A DNA stretch of 64,000 nt from Halobacteriovorax marinus SJ (GCF_000210915.2 NC_016620.1:744001-808000); one strand, 5' to 3'. Shown: positions 52,991 through 62,681, counted from the stretch's first letter. Made by a program: numbers and translations. Notes: generated by a model from the sequence alone, not told the origin.

Positions 52991-55900
52991 ATGAACTCGA
53001 TTCTATTCAAGGAAAGAATAGCCTCGCAAATACCAGCAGTGAAGCTACTAATTAATAGTGGATATAACTATTTAACTCCAAACGATTGCATTGAACAGCG
53101 GGGTGATACAAATACAGTCATCCTGAAAGATACGCTTAAAAAGTCACTTTTAAAGATCAATTCATTTTCTCATAATGGTGAAAAATTACCACTTCCTGAA
53201 GGTCTTATTGATGATGCAATTAAAGAGATTGTTGATTGGAATAACAATAATCTCAGGCAAGATAACAAAGACCTCTACTATCACCTAATAAATGGTAAAG
53301 GGCTAACTTTTCTACATGAAGGTGATCGAAAGAGTGCTCATCTTCACTTCTTTGATTTTAAAGAAATTGCTAATAACACTTTTCAAGTAACTGAAGAGTT
53401 TAAGGTTCAAAGAAATGGCCGTAAACAACACTATATCCCTGATGTTGTGATTCTTGTAAATGGGATGCCCTTTGCATCTATCGAGTGTAAGAAGCCTGGT
53501 CTGAACGACGCAGTTTTAAAAGGGATTGAGCAGCATATAAGAAACCAAAATCGAGAAGGAATAACTAAGTTCTACCTTTTTCAGCAAATTCTTGGATCAA
53601 TGGCTGGAAGTACAGGGGCTAGGTATGGATCAGTCGGAACACCTGAAGAGTTCTGGGGAACTTGGAAAGAAGATAACTTTGATAATATTGAAGATGAACT
53701 TAAAGATCTTGTTAATAAGAATATTGAATCAAGTGTTAAAGATAAGGTATTCGAGTTTCGCCATCCTGCAGATAGAGCAATTATGGAACAAAAGTGGAAT
53801 GAGGGAGCGAGAGAGGTTACTGCTCAAGATCAGCTTCTTTATTTCGTCTTTAGACCTGAAAGACTTCTAGATATTATTCACCACTATATAATCTATGAAA
53901 ATGAAACAAAGATTGCTCCTCGTCACCAGCAATACTTTGCAGTAGGTCAAGCCCTTAAAAGAGTTAAGAAGATTAAAGATAATTCAGCAAGAGAAGGTGG
54001 GGTTATCTGGCATACTACAGGTTCAGGTAAGTCCTACACTATGGTTATGCTGGCTAAGGCCTTAAGTGCCGACCCTGAGATAGATAATCCTAAGATTGTC
54101 GTTATTACAGATAGAAAGAGTCTTGATAAGCAAATATCAGATACATTTAGAGATTGTGGAGAAGAACCTCACAAGGCTAAGAATGGAGAAGATTTAAAAG
54201 AACGTATAGAAAAGCGAGACTATACAGTTCTCACAACAATTATTGATAAATTTGAAACAGCAGCTAAGAAGTACAAGGTTAAAGATGAATCACAAAATAT
54301 CTTTGTTCTTGTAGATGAGGGACATAGATCACAGTTTGGTGAGAACCATGCCTTGATGAAGAATACTTTTAAGAACGCAGCTTTCATCGCTTTTACAGGT
54401 ACTCCAATTAGAAAGATGGTTAAAAGTGAAGTTGATCAAGCAACTGAAGTTCAGTTCGGTGACTTTATTCATAAGTACACAATGGAAAATGCTCTTGATG
54501 ATGGAGCTGTTTGTCCAATTGTATATGAAGGGCGAATGGGAGAGTTAACAGGTGATCGTGAAAAACTAGATCGCTGGTTTGATCGTGTAACGAGAGATCT
54601 CAATGATGATCAGAAGGCCGCACTCAAGAAACGATTCTCAATGGAGCAGGAAGTTTTAAAAGCTGAAGATCGAATTAGGGCCATCTCACTAGATATAAAG
54701 AATCACTATCGCGAAAATTTCAGGTCTGAAGGTGAACCAACCAAAGACTTTATGAAAGGCCAGCTTGCAACTAACTCTAAAGGTGAGGCCTTAAACTATA
54801 AGAAGTTTCTTGAAGAGTTTGGAATGAAAGTTGAGCTAGTTATATCTCCTCCAGATATGCGTGAGGGTGCTAAGTCTATTGATGAGGATGATCGCTCAGA
54901 CATTGTTAAGTTCTGGGATGAAGCAATGGTTAAATACGGTGGAGAGAGAAAGTATCTGGAAACCATAGTTAAGAACTTTAAGAAAGAAGATGAACCAGAG
55001 ATTCTAATCGTTGTTGATAAACTACTTACGGGCTTTGATGCTCCAAGAAATGCCGTTCTATACGTTGATAAGAGACTTAAAGAGCATAATGTACTCCAAG
55101 CTATTGCAAGGGTTAATAGACTCTGTCCAAGAAAGTCTGAGGGGCTTGTAATCGATTATAGAGGTATCTTTGATGATATGAATGATGCCATCGACTTCTA
55201 TCGACAAATGGAAGGAGCCGATTACGATCCAGAAGATATTAAGGGAACATTATTTGATAAGGCTAAAGAGGTCGCAAAATTAGACGAGATGCTTAAAGCC
55301 CTTAAAGATCATTTCTCGTCAATTAGTAATATGACTGATGATGAAGAGATTGGTCGCTATTTGGCTGATGAGAATCGTCGAGCTGAGTTCTATCAGAAGT
55401 TCAGAAACTTCCACAATATCTATAAGTTGGCACTTGGTTTTGCTGAATGGACTTATGAGACCAGTGAAGCTGATAAGAAGAAGTACAAAGATGAGTATAA
55501 GTACTTTGCTGAACTTAGAACTGTAATTAAAGAACGTTATCCTGATGGGATCAACTATAAAGACTACGTTGATGATATTAAACGTCTCGTAGATGTAAAT
55601 CTTAAGTCTGATCCTCCAAAAGTGATCGTTGAGCAATTCAATATCTTCGAAAAAGAGAAATTTGAAGAAGAGACGAAGAAGAAGTCTGAGGGGGCTAGGG
55701 CCGATATTATTAGAAGTCTTGCTTCATCTCATATCACAGAGCACTTTGATGAGGACCCAATCTTCTATAAGAAATTATCAGAGGTAATTGAAGAGGCTTA
55801 CGAGAAATATCGCGATCGTCGTATTTCAGAAGCGGAATACCTAGAGATGATGCAAGATGTTCGTGATCGAATTGAAATTGACCTAGAAACTGATGTTCCA

Positions 55901-56209
55901 TCAAAAGTTGCAGAACATCAGACAACAAAGGCCTATTACAGAGTTATCGAAACTCTAATCAGCAAATTAGGTGAAATTGGCAAAGATGAAATTGCAAACT
56001 TTGCATTGAAGGTCGATGAGATCGTTAAGAGTCAAGCAGTTAAAGATTGGCACCTTGGCACAGACATTGAAAAGAAAATAATTGGTTCGATCGAAGTCGA
56101 AATTTTTTATCCATTAGAAGATAAGTTCGAAGTTACATTTACTGATGATGAGATGAAAGAAATTACGGACAATTTAATGCTGATCGCAAAAAGGCTGGAT
56201 TATAGATAA
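52991..56209 (+). CDS. hsdR: type I restriction endonuclease subunit
   Basis: 1072 residues. An N-terminal PD-(D/E)XK nuclease has Asp151 (PDVVIL) and Glu165-Cys-Lys167 (SIECKK). A superfamily 2 motor follows with Walker A TTGSGKS (342-348), DEGH (442-445) and later helicase motifs (FTGTPI, ARVNRL). It translocates DNA and cuts at a distance. Its stop overlaps the next gene's start by one base. Complete. Confidence 0.95.
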   Translation: MNSILFKERIASQIPAVKLLINSGYNYLTPNDCIEQRGDTNTVILKDTLKKSLLKINSFSHNGEKLPLPEGLIDDAIKEIVDWNNNNLRQDNKDLYYHLINGKGLTFLHEGDRKSAHLHFFDFKEIANNTFQVTEEFKVQRNGRKQHYIPDVVILVNGMPFASIECKKPGLNDAVLKGIEQHIRNQNREGITKFYLFQQILGSMAGSTGARYGSVGTPEEFWGTWKEDNFDNIEDELKDLVNKNIESSVKDKVFEFRHPADRAIMEQKWNEGAREVTAQDQLLYFVFRPERLLDIIHHYIIYENETKIAPRHQQYFAVGQALKRVKKIKDNSAREGGVIWHTTGSGKSYTMVMLAKALSADPEIDNPKIVVITDRKSLDKQISDTFRDCGEEPHKAKNGEDLKERIEKRDYTVLTTIIDKFETAAKKYKVKDESQNIFVLVDEGHRSQFGENHALMKNTFKNAAFIAFTGTPIRKMVKSEVDQATEVQFGDFIHKYTMENALDDGAVCPIVYEGRMGELTGDREKLDRWFDRVTRDLNDDQKAALKKRFSMEQEVLKAEDRIRAISLDIKNHYRENFRSEGEPTKDFMKGQLATNSKGEALNYKKFLEEFGMKVELVISPPDMREGAKSIDEDDRSDIVKFWDEAMVKYGGERKYLETIVKNFKKEDEPEILIVVDKLLTGFDAPRNAVLYVDKRLKEHNVLQAIARVNRLCPRKSEGLVIDYRGIFDDMNDAIDFYRQMEGADYDPEDIKGTLFDKAKEVAKLDEMLKALKDHFSSISNMTDDEEIGRYLADENRRAEFYQKFRNFHNIYKLALGFAEWTYETSEADKKKYKDEYKYFAELRTVIKERYPDGINYKDYVDDIKRLVDVNLKSDPPKVIVEQFNIFEKEKFEEETKKKSEGARADIIRSLASSHITEHFDEDPIFYKKLSEVIEEAYEKYRDRRISEAEYLEMMQDVRDRIEIDLETDVPSKVAEHQTTKAYYRVIETLISKLGEIGKDEIANFALKVDEIVKSQAVKDWHLGTDIEKKIIGSIEVEIFYPLEDKFEVTFTDDEMKEITDNLMLIAKRLDYR

Positions 56210-56919
56210 TGGAAAGTATTGATTTAGGTAAAAGGAAAGTTAATTACAGTTTGAAGAGGTCTAAAAGAAAGACCCTGGGGATAACAGTAAATGCTAAAGG
56301 CCAGGTCATTGTTACTGCTCCTGACTATATTCCGATGGATAAGATAGAAGAAGTAATTCAAAAGAGAAAGAACTGGATTATCGAGAAGGTTCAAGAAAAA
56401 GAGAGTAATCTTCAAATACAGCCTAAGCGTAAGTTTCTATCTGGTGAGTCTGTGTATCTTTTTGGCAGGCAGTACTATCTAAAGGTCATCAAATCCAATG
56501 ATTACCATATTGAGATGGGCCATAATCGCATTACTTTCTATGTCAGAGACCTGGATGAAGCAGAAGCTAAGGTATCTGAATACCTCGGTAATGAGTTCAG
56601 GGAACTGATTGCTTATAAAACGGCTGAATGTCTTGAAGTATTCAGGGATAGATACTCAATCCCAGTAGTTCCTGAGTTCAAGATCAGAAAAATGGCTAAA
56701 AGATGGGGAAGTTGTACTAAAGATGGAGTTATCAACCTTAATCCTATGTTGGTCGCGGCTTCTGCCGAATGTATTGAGTATGTCATCTTTCATGAGCTAA
56801 CACATTTGTTACATGATGATCATGATGATGAGTTTTTTAGAACGTTAAAAAGTGTTTGTCCTAAGTATAAATATTTGAAAGAAAAGTTAGAGAAAGAAAC
56901 AGTATTGTTTGAGGAGTAA
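56209..56919 (+). CDS. YgjP-like M48-type metallopeptidase
   Basis: 236 residues, one-base overlap with hsdR. HELTHLLHDDHDDEFF carries the HExxH zinc site and a downstream acidic residue, and MAKRWGSCTKDGVINLNPML precedes it, as in YgjP/SprT-like DUF45 proteins. These genes are often linked to type I restriction operons. The role there is unknown, perhaps control of HsdR turnover, which would be inference. Confidence 0.8.
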   Translation: MESIDLGKRKVNYSLKRSKRKTLGITVNAKGQVIVTAPDYIPMDKIEEVIQKRKNWIIEKVQEKESNLQIQPKRKFLSGESVYLFGRQYYLKVIKSNDYHIEMGHNRITFYVRDLDEAEAKVSEYLGNEFRELIAYKTAECLEVFRDRYSIPVVPEFKIRKMAKRWGSCTKDGVINLNPMLVAASAECIEYVIFHELTHLLHDDHDDEFFRTLKSVCPKYKYLKEKLEKETVLFEE

Positions 56920-56922
56920 AAG

Positions 56923-57396
56923 GTGAGTAATTTTGAAGTTTGGGCCCATGTTCAGCAGCAACAAATGAGATTCTTCTATTCTCTCACAGCACTTAGTTTT
57001 ACTATTTTAGGCCTTAGTGTTCAATTCTCTCCGAAGTACGGAAATGTATGTCCTTACTTATTAGTTATCTCATGGTTCGTCTTGCTTAAAAGTGGTTTGG
57101 TTGGTGGCTGGCGTTTATTAATGATACCTAACCTCCACAGACTAGATATGGAGAGCCAAGATTCTAGGAAGTTTATTAAAGATGTTGAAAAGGCAGAGTC
57201 TTGGCCGGGACCTGTTATTGGTACACCTCCAAGCAGAGAGAGTGTGCAACAAGCAAAAGATAACATTGAAAAAGCTGATAGTTATAAAGAAAAGCAAGAG
57301 AAGAAAGTATCTTGGACATACTATATCCAAGTGTATGGGTTTGTTCTTGGAGTATTTTTAAACTTGATTTTTGTTACGGTAAACTATTTAGATTAA
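56923..57396 (+). CDS. membrane protein of the type I operon
   Basis: 157 residues from a GTG, 3 bp after the peptidase gene. Two N-terminal hydrophobic segments (about 18-35 and 44-62) and one C-terminal (about 133-152) flank a charged loop with coiled-coil tendency. No family recognised. The strict adjacency suggests it belongs with the restriction operon and the following AlbA_2 protein. Confidence 0.55.
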   Translation: MSNFEVWAHVQQQQMRFFYSLTALSFTILGLSVQFSPKYGNVCPYLLVISWFVLLKSGLVGGWRLLMIPNLHRLDMESQDSRKFIKDVEKAESWPGPVIGTPPSRESVQQAKDNIEKADSYKEKQEKKVSWTYYIQVYGFVLGVFLNLIFVTVNYLD

Positions 57397-57407
57397 AAAG
57401 GTAATAA

Positions 57408-58379
57408 ATGAGTAATGCAGAGGGAATATTCAAGGATTTAATTGATAAAGAGAGTTTGAAAGAACTAATTAATGAAGTTGGTAAAGAAGATTTATATATA
57501 GACTTCAAGAGAGTACCCAATGCTTCCGAGGGGAAGTTCTGTGATTCTTGCAGAAAGAATTTAGGAAAAGGTCTTAGCGGATTTGCAAACTCAGCAGGTG
57601 GAGTACTCGTTTTTGGCGTTAAAGAAGAAGGTGATGATCTTTTGCTTGATCCAATTAATGAGGTTCGAAGTTTCGATCAAAAAATTCAAGAGAATATAAA
57701 TAGGCTGACTAGTTATAATGTTCCTGAAGTCATTTCAAAAATAATAACTGAGGGGGAAAATTCTGGTTACGTTGCTGTCTTGATTCCTAAATCAGACTTA
57801 GCTCCCCACCAGCTAATTCAAGACAAGAAGTATTATCGTAGAAGTGGTGAGTCATTTAAACCAATGGAGCACTATGAACTTGAGAATATGTTTGGCAGGG
57901 CACCAAAGCCTGTACTTGTTCCAGATATTATTATTGAGAGGAATGGAGGTTCTTCTACACATCATGACTATAAGTTGATTTTTGGTATTAGAAATAATGG
58001 CAGGTTAGCAGGTACATATCCTTTTTTGGGGATAAATTTGAATAATGGTTATTCAATTGATTCTTATGAACTAGATGGCAATAGAAACCCTGGACTACCG
58101 AAGCTGAGAAACTCTAATACTGGAGGGAACAGATTCGTTGAATACGGACAAGCTGGCGATACTATAGTATTTCCAGGTCATTTCTTAAAAGTAACTTGTG
58201 CCAAGATCAAGGAAGATAAAAGAACTAATACATTTAACTTGGGCGACTTTTCTGCTGATTTTAAAGTAGCATCTAAAGAATCACTATTAAGCGAGAGAAC
58301 AATTACAACTTCAATTGATGAAATTAAGGAAATGATTGCTTCAGGAAAGTCTTATTTTGAACTTTCAGAAGATAATTAA
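57408..58379 (+). CDS. AlbA_2 (Schlafen-type) domain protein of the type I operon
   Basis: 323 residues, 11 bp after the membrane-protein gene. Residues about 15-150 show the AlbA_2/Schlafen-like pattern: LYIDFKRVP, LSGFANSAGGVLVFGVKEEG, VAVLIPKSDLAPHQ and KYYRRSGESF. Family members bind nucleic acid and some cleave tRNA. The C-terminal domain is beta-rich and unassigned. Last gene of the extended restriction operon before the element end. Confidence 0.75.
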   Translation: MSNAEGIFKDLIDKESLKELINEVGKEDLYIDFKRVPNASEGKFCDSCRKNLGKGLSGFANSAGGVLVFGVKEEGDDLLLDPINEVRSFDQKIQENINRLTSYNVPEVISKIITEGENSGYVAVLIPKSDLAPHQLIQDKKYYRRSGESFKPMEHYELENMFGRAPKPVLVPDIIIERNGGSSTHHDYKLIFGIRNNGRLAGTYPFLGINLNNGYSIDSYELDGNRNPGLPKLRNSNTGGNRFVEYGQAGDTIVFPGHFLKVTCAKIKEDKRTNTFNLGDFSADFKVASKESLLSERTITTSIDEIKEMIASGKSYFELSEDN

Positions 58380-58950
58380 AAAATTTGTAGTACTTTGTAG
58401 TGTGCTGCACACCTAAACATTAATCAAATCAAATAGATAAGGTACCCTTCACCACCTCCACTATCGGATTCCGGTGGTGGAAGCCCTCTTTCCTTAAACA
58501 TTACTAAAATCAGCTACTTAATTACAGTAACTTGCGTTTGAATCGGACGTTGAGACCTGTCTGAACTTGTCTCAAACTGTCCCGATGTGGCTATTTGTGG
58601 CTCGGAGTTTATTTACGCTTTGCGGGAATTGATGAGAGAGGGGTAACTGAGGGGCTTAACTTCTTGCCAAGTAGTAATGGGAATAAGGAAATACTTAGTT
58701 TAATTTAAGTTCAATTTGTCGCCCCTTGGTCGACATTTTGTACCTTAATTAAACCAAAAATGAAATAATAAGGACTACCAATGTGTAGTCCCTTGCGAAA
58801 AGTACTTAACTAGGTGAATGTATTAATAAATGATGTCTAAATACATAATTTTGTATTTTTATGTGGTAAGTTGTTGTAAATATTGTCGTTTGAAATGAGG
58901 TTACAAAATTTTGTAATTTTTTTATGGTGTATTGTCGATAGGGAGTTATA
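58380..58950. other. gene-free boundary region with degenerate att-like sequence
   Basis: No gene in about 570 bp. CCACCTCCA at 58452-58460 is a partial ssrA-end copy inside a CACCACC..GGTGGTG inverted repeat. TTGAGAC..GTCTCAA is a 7-base inverted repeat further right. A TGTGGCT doublet (about 58595-58613, 10-bp period) resembles the TGTGGCA doublets at other element ends. This may be the outer right boundary of the stack, though weakly conserved. Confidence 0.35.
58841..58916. promoter_or_regulatory. two matched palindromic operators of the toxin-antitoxin operon
   Basis: ATACATAATTTTGTAT (58841-58856) and TTACAAAATTTTGTAA (58901-58916, a perfect palindrome) share WTACAWAATTTTGTAW and lie 60 bp apart centre to centre, just before the 58951 gene. 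This is typical of autorepression by the antitoxin (here the XRE-type protein), possibly with looping. Confidence 0.6.
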
Positions 58951-59334
58951 ATGGCTAAAAAGAAGCCAGACTACGATAGAGGAAGAATTGAAACAATCGA
59001 GCTAAAAAGGTCAATTGTTTTCAATGGTAATACTATTAAAAAAGCTGTTATTGAAATTGATCATATAAATTATGGACTTAACAGCAAGACGAGAGCTTTA
59101 AATACAAAGAAACGTACGAGTTTCACTGTAAAAGATGTTGAGAAGTTCATTATGCTTCTTGATGGAGAAGACATCATCCCAGATGACTACAAAGGGAAGA
59201 AGTCTCAGTTTAGCTTAAGAATCAACTGTCCAATAGATGGAAAGTTTTTTGATAAAGAATTCATAATGATTTTTGATACGCATTATGACAAAGAAGAAGA
59301 GATTCATACAATTACATTAATTCCAGGGTGGTAA
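58951..59334 (+). CDS. probable toxin-like protein paired with an XRE antitoxin
   Basis: 127 residues, beta-rich, start supported by GGGAG. Contains a conserved-looking KRTSFTVKDVEKFIMLLDGEDIIPDD helix and a final strand ITLIPGW. I do not recognise the family; the length and order (first gene, then an XRE gene one base later) match HigBA-like toxin-antitoxin loci with a RelE-type fold. The role is inferred from context. Confidence 0.5.
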   Translation: MAKKKPDYDRGRIETIELKRSIVFNGNTIKKAVIEIDHINYGLNSKTRALNTKKRTSFTVKDVEKFIMLLDGEDIIPDDYKGKKSQFSLRINCPIDGKFFDKEFIMIFDTHYDKEEEIHTITLIPGW

Positions 59335-59335
59335 T

Positions 59336-59767
59336 ATGAACTATACAAATGATGACATTTTAAAAAGAATTGAGAATGCTAAAAAGAACAAAAAGAAGCT
59401 TACTCATGTTACCGATAAAAGCTCTCTTTCAGTAGAAGACAAAGTTAAAATGAGTCTATGTAAGCACTTTGTTCAGTTTGCTAATGAGAAAAAAATGAAG
59501 TCTAAGGACTTAAGTGATTTAACTGGAATTCCTGCTAGTCGCATATCTGAAATTACAAATTACAAAATAAAAAAGTTCTCAGTCGATCAATTGTTAAAGA
59601 ACTTAACTGTCCTTGGGGAACACTCGCCACGAATTAGGGAGTACTTAATCTTTATAGAGAAGGCCATTGAAGTTCCTGCGCTTAAAGTTACTGAGACTAG
59701 GAAGCTGACTAAAGGAATTAAGACCTTTATGGAGGCAGGTGGGGGAGAAGGATTCCTTCACGCTTAA
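59336..59767 (+). CDS. XRE-type regulator, probable antitoxin
   Basis: 143 residues. Residues about 43-95 form a helix-turn-helix (LCKHFVQFANEKKMKSKDLSDLTGIPASRISEITNYKIKKF). The N-terminal 40 residues are basic and charged, as in HigA/MqsA-like antitoxins. It starts one base after the previous stop, so the two are coupled. It probably binds the two palindromes upstream of the operon. Confidence 0.6.
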   Translation: MNYTNDDILKRIENAKKNKKKLTHVTDKSSLSVEDKVKMSLCKHFVQFANEKKMKSKDLSDLTGIPASRISEITNYKIKKFSVDQLLKNLTVLGEHSPRIREYLIFIEKAIEVPALKVTETRKLTKGIKTFMEAGGGEGFLHA

Positions 59768-59925
59768 AAACAAGACCTTAAAGAATTTGTTATTTATACA
59801 GGGGAATTTGCCCCCTTCTTTTATCTACTTGTTAATTGTGTTACGAAAAATGTTGCTGGCGAATGTCGTACGAGACTTGCTGTTACAATGATGATTTAAA
59901 GTCAAATTTAAGTTGTAAAAGTTAT

Positions 59926-61110
59926 TTACTCTGCAAAAAATTCATCATAATCGAAATCTTCTCGTTCATCAAAGTCGCTTTCTTCAAGTGCATTTACATC
60001 AACTGAGTAGATTCTTTTGTCTATTACTATCTGAACGCCTTGAAATGCAGGATCGTTATATTGTGGAAAGTTATTTTCATCCATTTGAATTTTTCTTACG
60101 TTTAAGTACGGTAGATTATTTGGATTGTACTCATAGATTTCATAGTCATAATCAGACTCATGTGTACCCATTGGAATTGCTCCAAGCCAATCTTTAAATA
60201 TTTGTGTTTGAGTTTTTGGTTTTATATTTTCACAATATTTAACGATCTTTTTTATACCATTGTAGTTAATCTTTTTAGGTGGTGAATTTTTACCATCCTT
60301 ATTCCGCTTCATGAAACGATCGTGCCCTGATACTTTATACGGGCCAATTAACTCAGGCATTTTTAAGTATTTATCTAGGTCAAAAGGGGCGAGTTTAAGG
60401 AAATTAAGTTCGTCTAGAAGTTGCATGTAGAATCTAAGTAGCGTGTGTCTTTTTGTTTTTCTCGTATAATACAAGTCCTCAGGCTTGTTTGGTATATTAA
60501 ATTCATTAAATTCACTTCTCAATCTTTGGTTTGGACCGACTATCCCTTCATCTAGTGTAATAATAAAATCAGGGCGATATTTAATACTATCTAATTCCCC
60601 ATCAAGGGTTTTCAATTGATCAGCGATAACTTTTAGTTCCCTAGAAGCCTCAAATGCTACAACTAGTCCAACTATATTAGGGGCACCTAAGCCTGTTTTC
60701 ATGCCCATATTGTCATCATGAGTAAATCCTTGTTTTGGAATAATCTTTTTTAGGCTCTCTATGTTTTTGTATGCACTTTTCAGTTCCGTACTATTAAGAG
60801 ATGTTTTAACTTGAATTACACAGTAGACTATTTCTATAGGGAAAAGTGCATGGCCATCTTCGTAGATAAGCTTAGGGCATTTGTCTTTATCATAGATAAT
60901 AATGTCCATTTCACCGCTATGCTCATTATTTGACGTTACAACCTCACCTTTACCAAAACCATATTTACTTGGAAGCACAGTTTCTAAGAAAGACTTTATA
61001 ATATCCTCTCTGTTTGTACCTCTCCCAAGTTTATGATGAGCCTCTTTTGTGCTTTCAAAGTCTACTTTCATTTTTTGAGCTACGCTCATGAATTTTTTTC
61101 TTATATTCAT
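59926..61110 (-). CDS. DUF6602-like PD-(D/E)XK-fold protein
   Basis: 394 residues. Residues about 20-110 follow the DUF6602 pattern: GRGTNREDIIKSFLETVLPSKYG, GEMDIIIYDKD (Asp69), and IQVKTSL, where Lys102 is kept but the expected Glu at position 100 is Gln. This fold resembles restriction endonucleases. The C-terminal 200 residues are unassigned. Monocistronic, minus strand. The start has AGGGAAT upstream. A defence role is plausible for the location. Confidence 0.65.
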   Translation of the reverse strand: MNIRKKFMSVAQKMKVDFESTKEAHHKLGRGTNREDIIKSFLETVLPSKYGFGKGEVVTSNNEHSGEMDIIIYDKDKCPKLIYEDGHALFPIEIVYCVIQVKTSLNSTELKSAYKNIESLKKIIPKQGFTHDDNMGMKTGLGAPNIVGLVVAFEASRELKVIADQLKTLDGELDSIKYRPDFIITLDEGIVGPNQRLRSEFNEFNIPNKPEDLYYTRKTKRHTLLRFYMQLLDELNFLKLAPFDLDKYLKMPELIGPYKVSGHDRFMKRNKDGKNSPPKKINYNGIKKIVKYCENIKPKTQTQIFKDWLGAIPMGTHESDYDYEIYEYNPNNLPYLNVRKIQMDENNFPQYNDPAFQGVQIVIDKRIYSVDVNALEESDFDEREDFDYDEFFAE

Positions 61111-61468
61111 AGAATATTCCCTGCATGATTTTTATATAACTATAGACAAATATATTTTATATGAGAATAGGTTTTAAAATATCAGAGCATACCAAAATGA
61201 ATGGATTTGAATTAACTGGCAGACAGGTTGCCTCACTCTTTATTGAATATGGATGAATGGGGAGAGGGTCAAGATATTCTAGTTTTTGTGACAACAAATG
61301 ATAAAATTGATATGTTTAGGTGTGGAATACTGCTTCCATGAAGTTGCGTGATTTCAGGTGGATGGAGTCTTTTTACATGTATGACGTATTAGAATGCTTT
61401 ATTTCCTTACAGTAAAATTTCATCTTTAAAAAAAAGATTTAAGCGGATTAGAAAGCGATGGAGAATTT
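61111..61468. other. gene-free divergent promoter region
   Basis: No gene or strong repeat is visible in these 358 bp. They lie between the divergent DUF6602-like and AlbA_2 genes and presumably hold both promoters. I see no clear operator. Confidence 0.4.
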
Positions 61469-62671
61469 ATGAACTATTCTGACATATCAGAGATAAATGA
61501 GGCTGAAATAAGAGCACTTATCGAAAATGAAGTGATTGAAAATGCACATTTGGAATACAAAAAAGATATCCATTTTAATAATGATAAAGAAAAAAAAGAA
61601 CTCCTTGCTGATATTTGCTCATTCTGCAATATCGGTGGTGGGGTAATTCTTTATGGTATCGATGAAAAAAGGGATGAAGGAAAGACTACAGGATTACCTT
61701 CTTCTGTATGCGGTTTAAGTGTTAATCTTGATGAGGTTATTCGCAAAATTGACGAATCTGTAAGACATAGTATTGAGCCAAGAGTGATTGGTTTAAAAAT
61801 GGCACAGCTTGAGGTCGATGAGAAGATTGTACTTGTAATATTTATTCCCCGAAGTATTAATCCTCCCCACATGGTTACCTTTAAAGGAAGTAGTAGGTTT
61901 TGGAGAAGAGCAAATGCTAGTAAATATCAGATGGGAATGGAAGAGATAAGAGAATCTATATTAGGTGGAAATAATTTAAGAACTAAAATCAAAGAATTTA
62001 GGAATCAACGTATTGGAAGTATCCTGTCTAATGATACACCTGTTGAACTTGTAAGTAGCCCAAAAATTATTCTTCACATAATTCCAATAGATAATTTTTT
62101 AAATCCAAAGATCGACCTGTCAAAAATAAATCAGAATGATCGATTAGGTTACTTTCCAGTAACAGGAGCTTCTTGTAATGAAAGATTAAATTACGATGGG
62201 TTTTATACATATTGGGCTAGTTCTTATGAAAGTGGAGGAGAAAATTATTCATATACTCAGGTATATAGGAATGGTGTGATCGAAAGTGTCGATGCGTTTT
62301 CGATAGGAGAGAGGGGGGAAGACAAACAAAAGTTAATTCCAAGCGTTTCGTATGAAGAAGATTTGATTAAGTTCACTGATAGAGTTTTGGGCTACCTTGC
62401 TAGAGATGGAGTTTCAGGTCCTGCAATTCTATACTTAAGCCTTTTAGGAGTGAGAGGTTATGAAATGGCTATAGGATCTGGCTTTCTTCCACGTTTTAAT
62501 AAAACGACCATTGATAAGGATGACTTGATTTTGCCCGAAATATATATAGAAGATATTGAAAACTTTTCAGCTTTGTCAGTATTGAAATCTTCTTTCGATC
62601 TTATATGGAATGCTTGTGGGTTCGAGCGAAGCTTTAACTTTGATGAAAATGGAAATTGGAAAAGACGATAA
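61469..62671 (+). CDS. AlbA_2-domain protein, second copy
   Basis: 400 residues, start supported by GGAG. Residues about 10-160 give the AlbA_2/Schlafen pattern: NAHLEYKKDI, ADICSFCNIGGGVILYGIDE, and LVIFIPRSINPPHMV, then RFWRRAN. It differs clearly from the 57408 protein, so these are separate acquisitions. The C-terminal part (to residue 400) is unassigned. The AbiGi-like gene follows after 10 bp. Confidence 0.75.
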   Translation: MNYSDISEINEAEIRALIENEVIENAHLEYKKDIHFNNDKEKKELLADICSFCNIGGGVILYGIDEKRDEGKTTGLPSSVCGLSVNLDEVIRKIDESVRHSIEPRVIGLKMAQLEVDEKIVLVIFIPRSINPPHMVTFKGSSRFWRRANASKYQMGMEEIRESILGGNNLRTKIKEFRNQRIGSILSNDTPVELVSSPKIILHIIPIDNFLNPKIDLSKINQNDRLGYFPVTGASCNERLNYDGFYTYWASSYESGGENYSYTQVYRNGVIESVDAFSIGERGEDKQKLIPSVSYEEDLIKFTDRVLGYLARDGVSGPAILYLSLLGVRGYEMAIGSGFLPRFNKTTIDKDDLILPEIYIEDIENFSALSVLKSSFDLIWNACGFERSFNFDENGNWKRR

Positions 62672-62681
62672 GAGTTTTGCT

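Noticed and set aside
53592-53870. Open frame of 92 codons inside hsdR
   Set aside because: It is a shadow in another frame of a clearly coding, motif-rich gene.
32477-61395. 14-base identity TGACGTATTAGAAT before two genes (32477 and 61382)
   Set aside because: About fifteen chance 14-mer pairs are expected in 64 kb on both strands, and the distances to the starts differ (42 and 74 bp).
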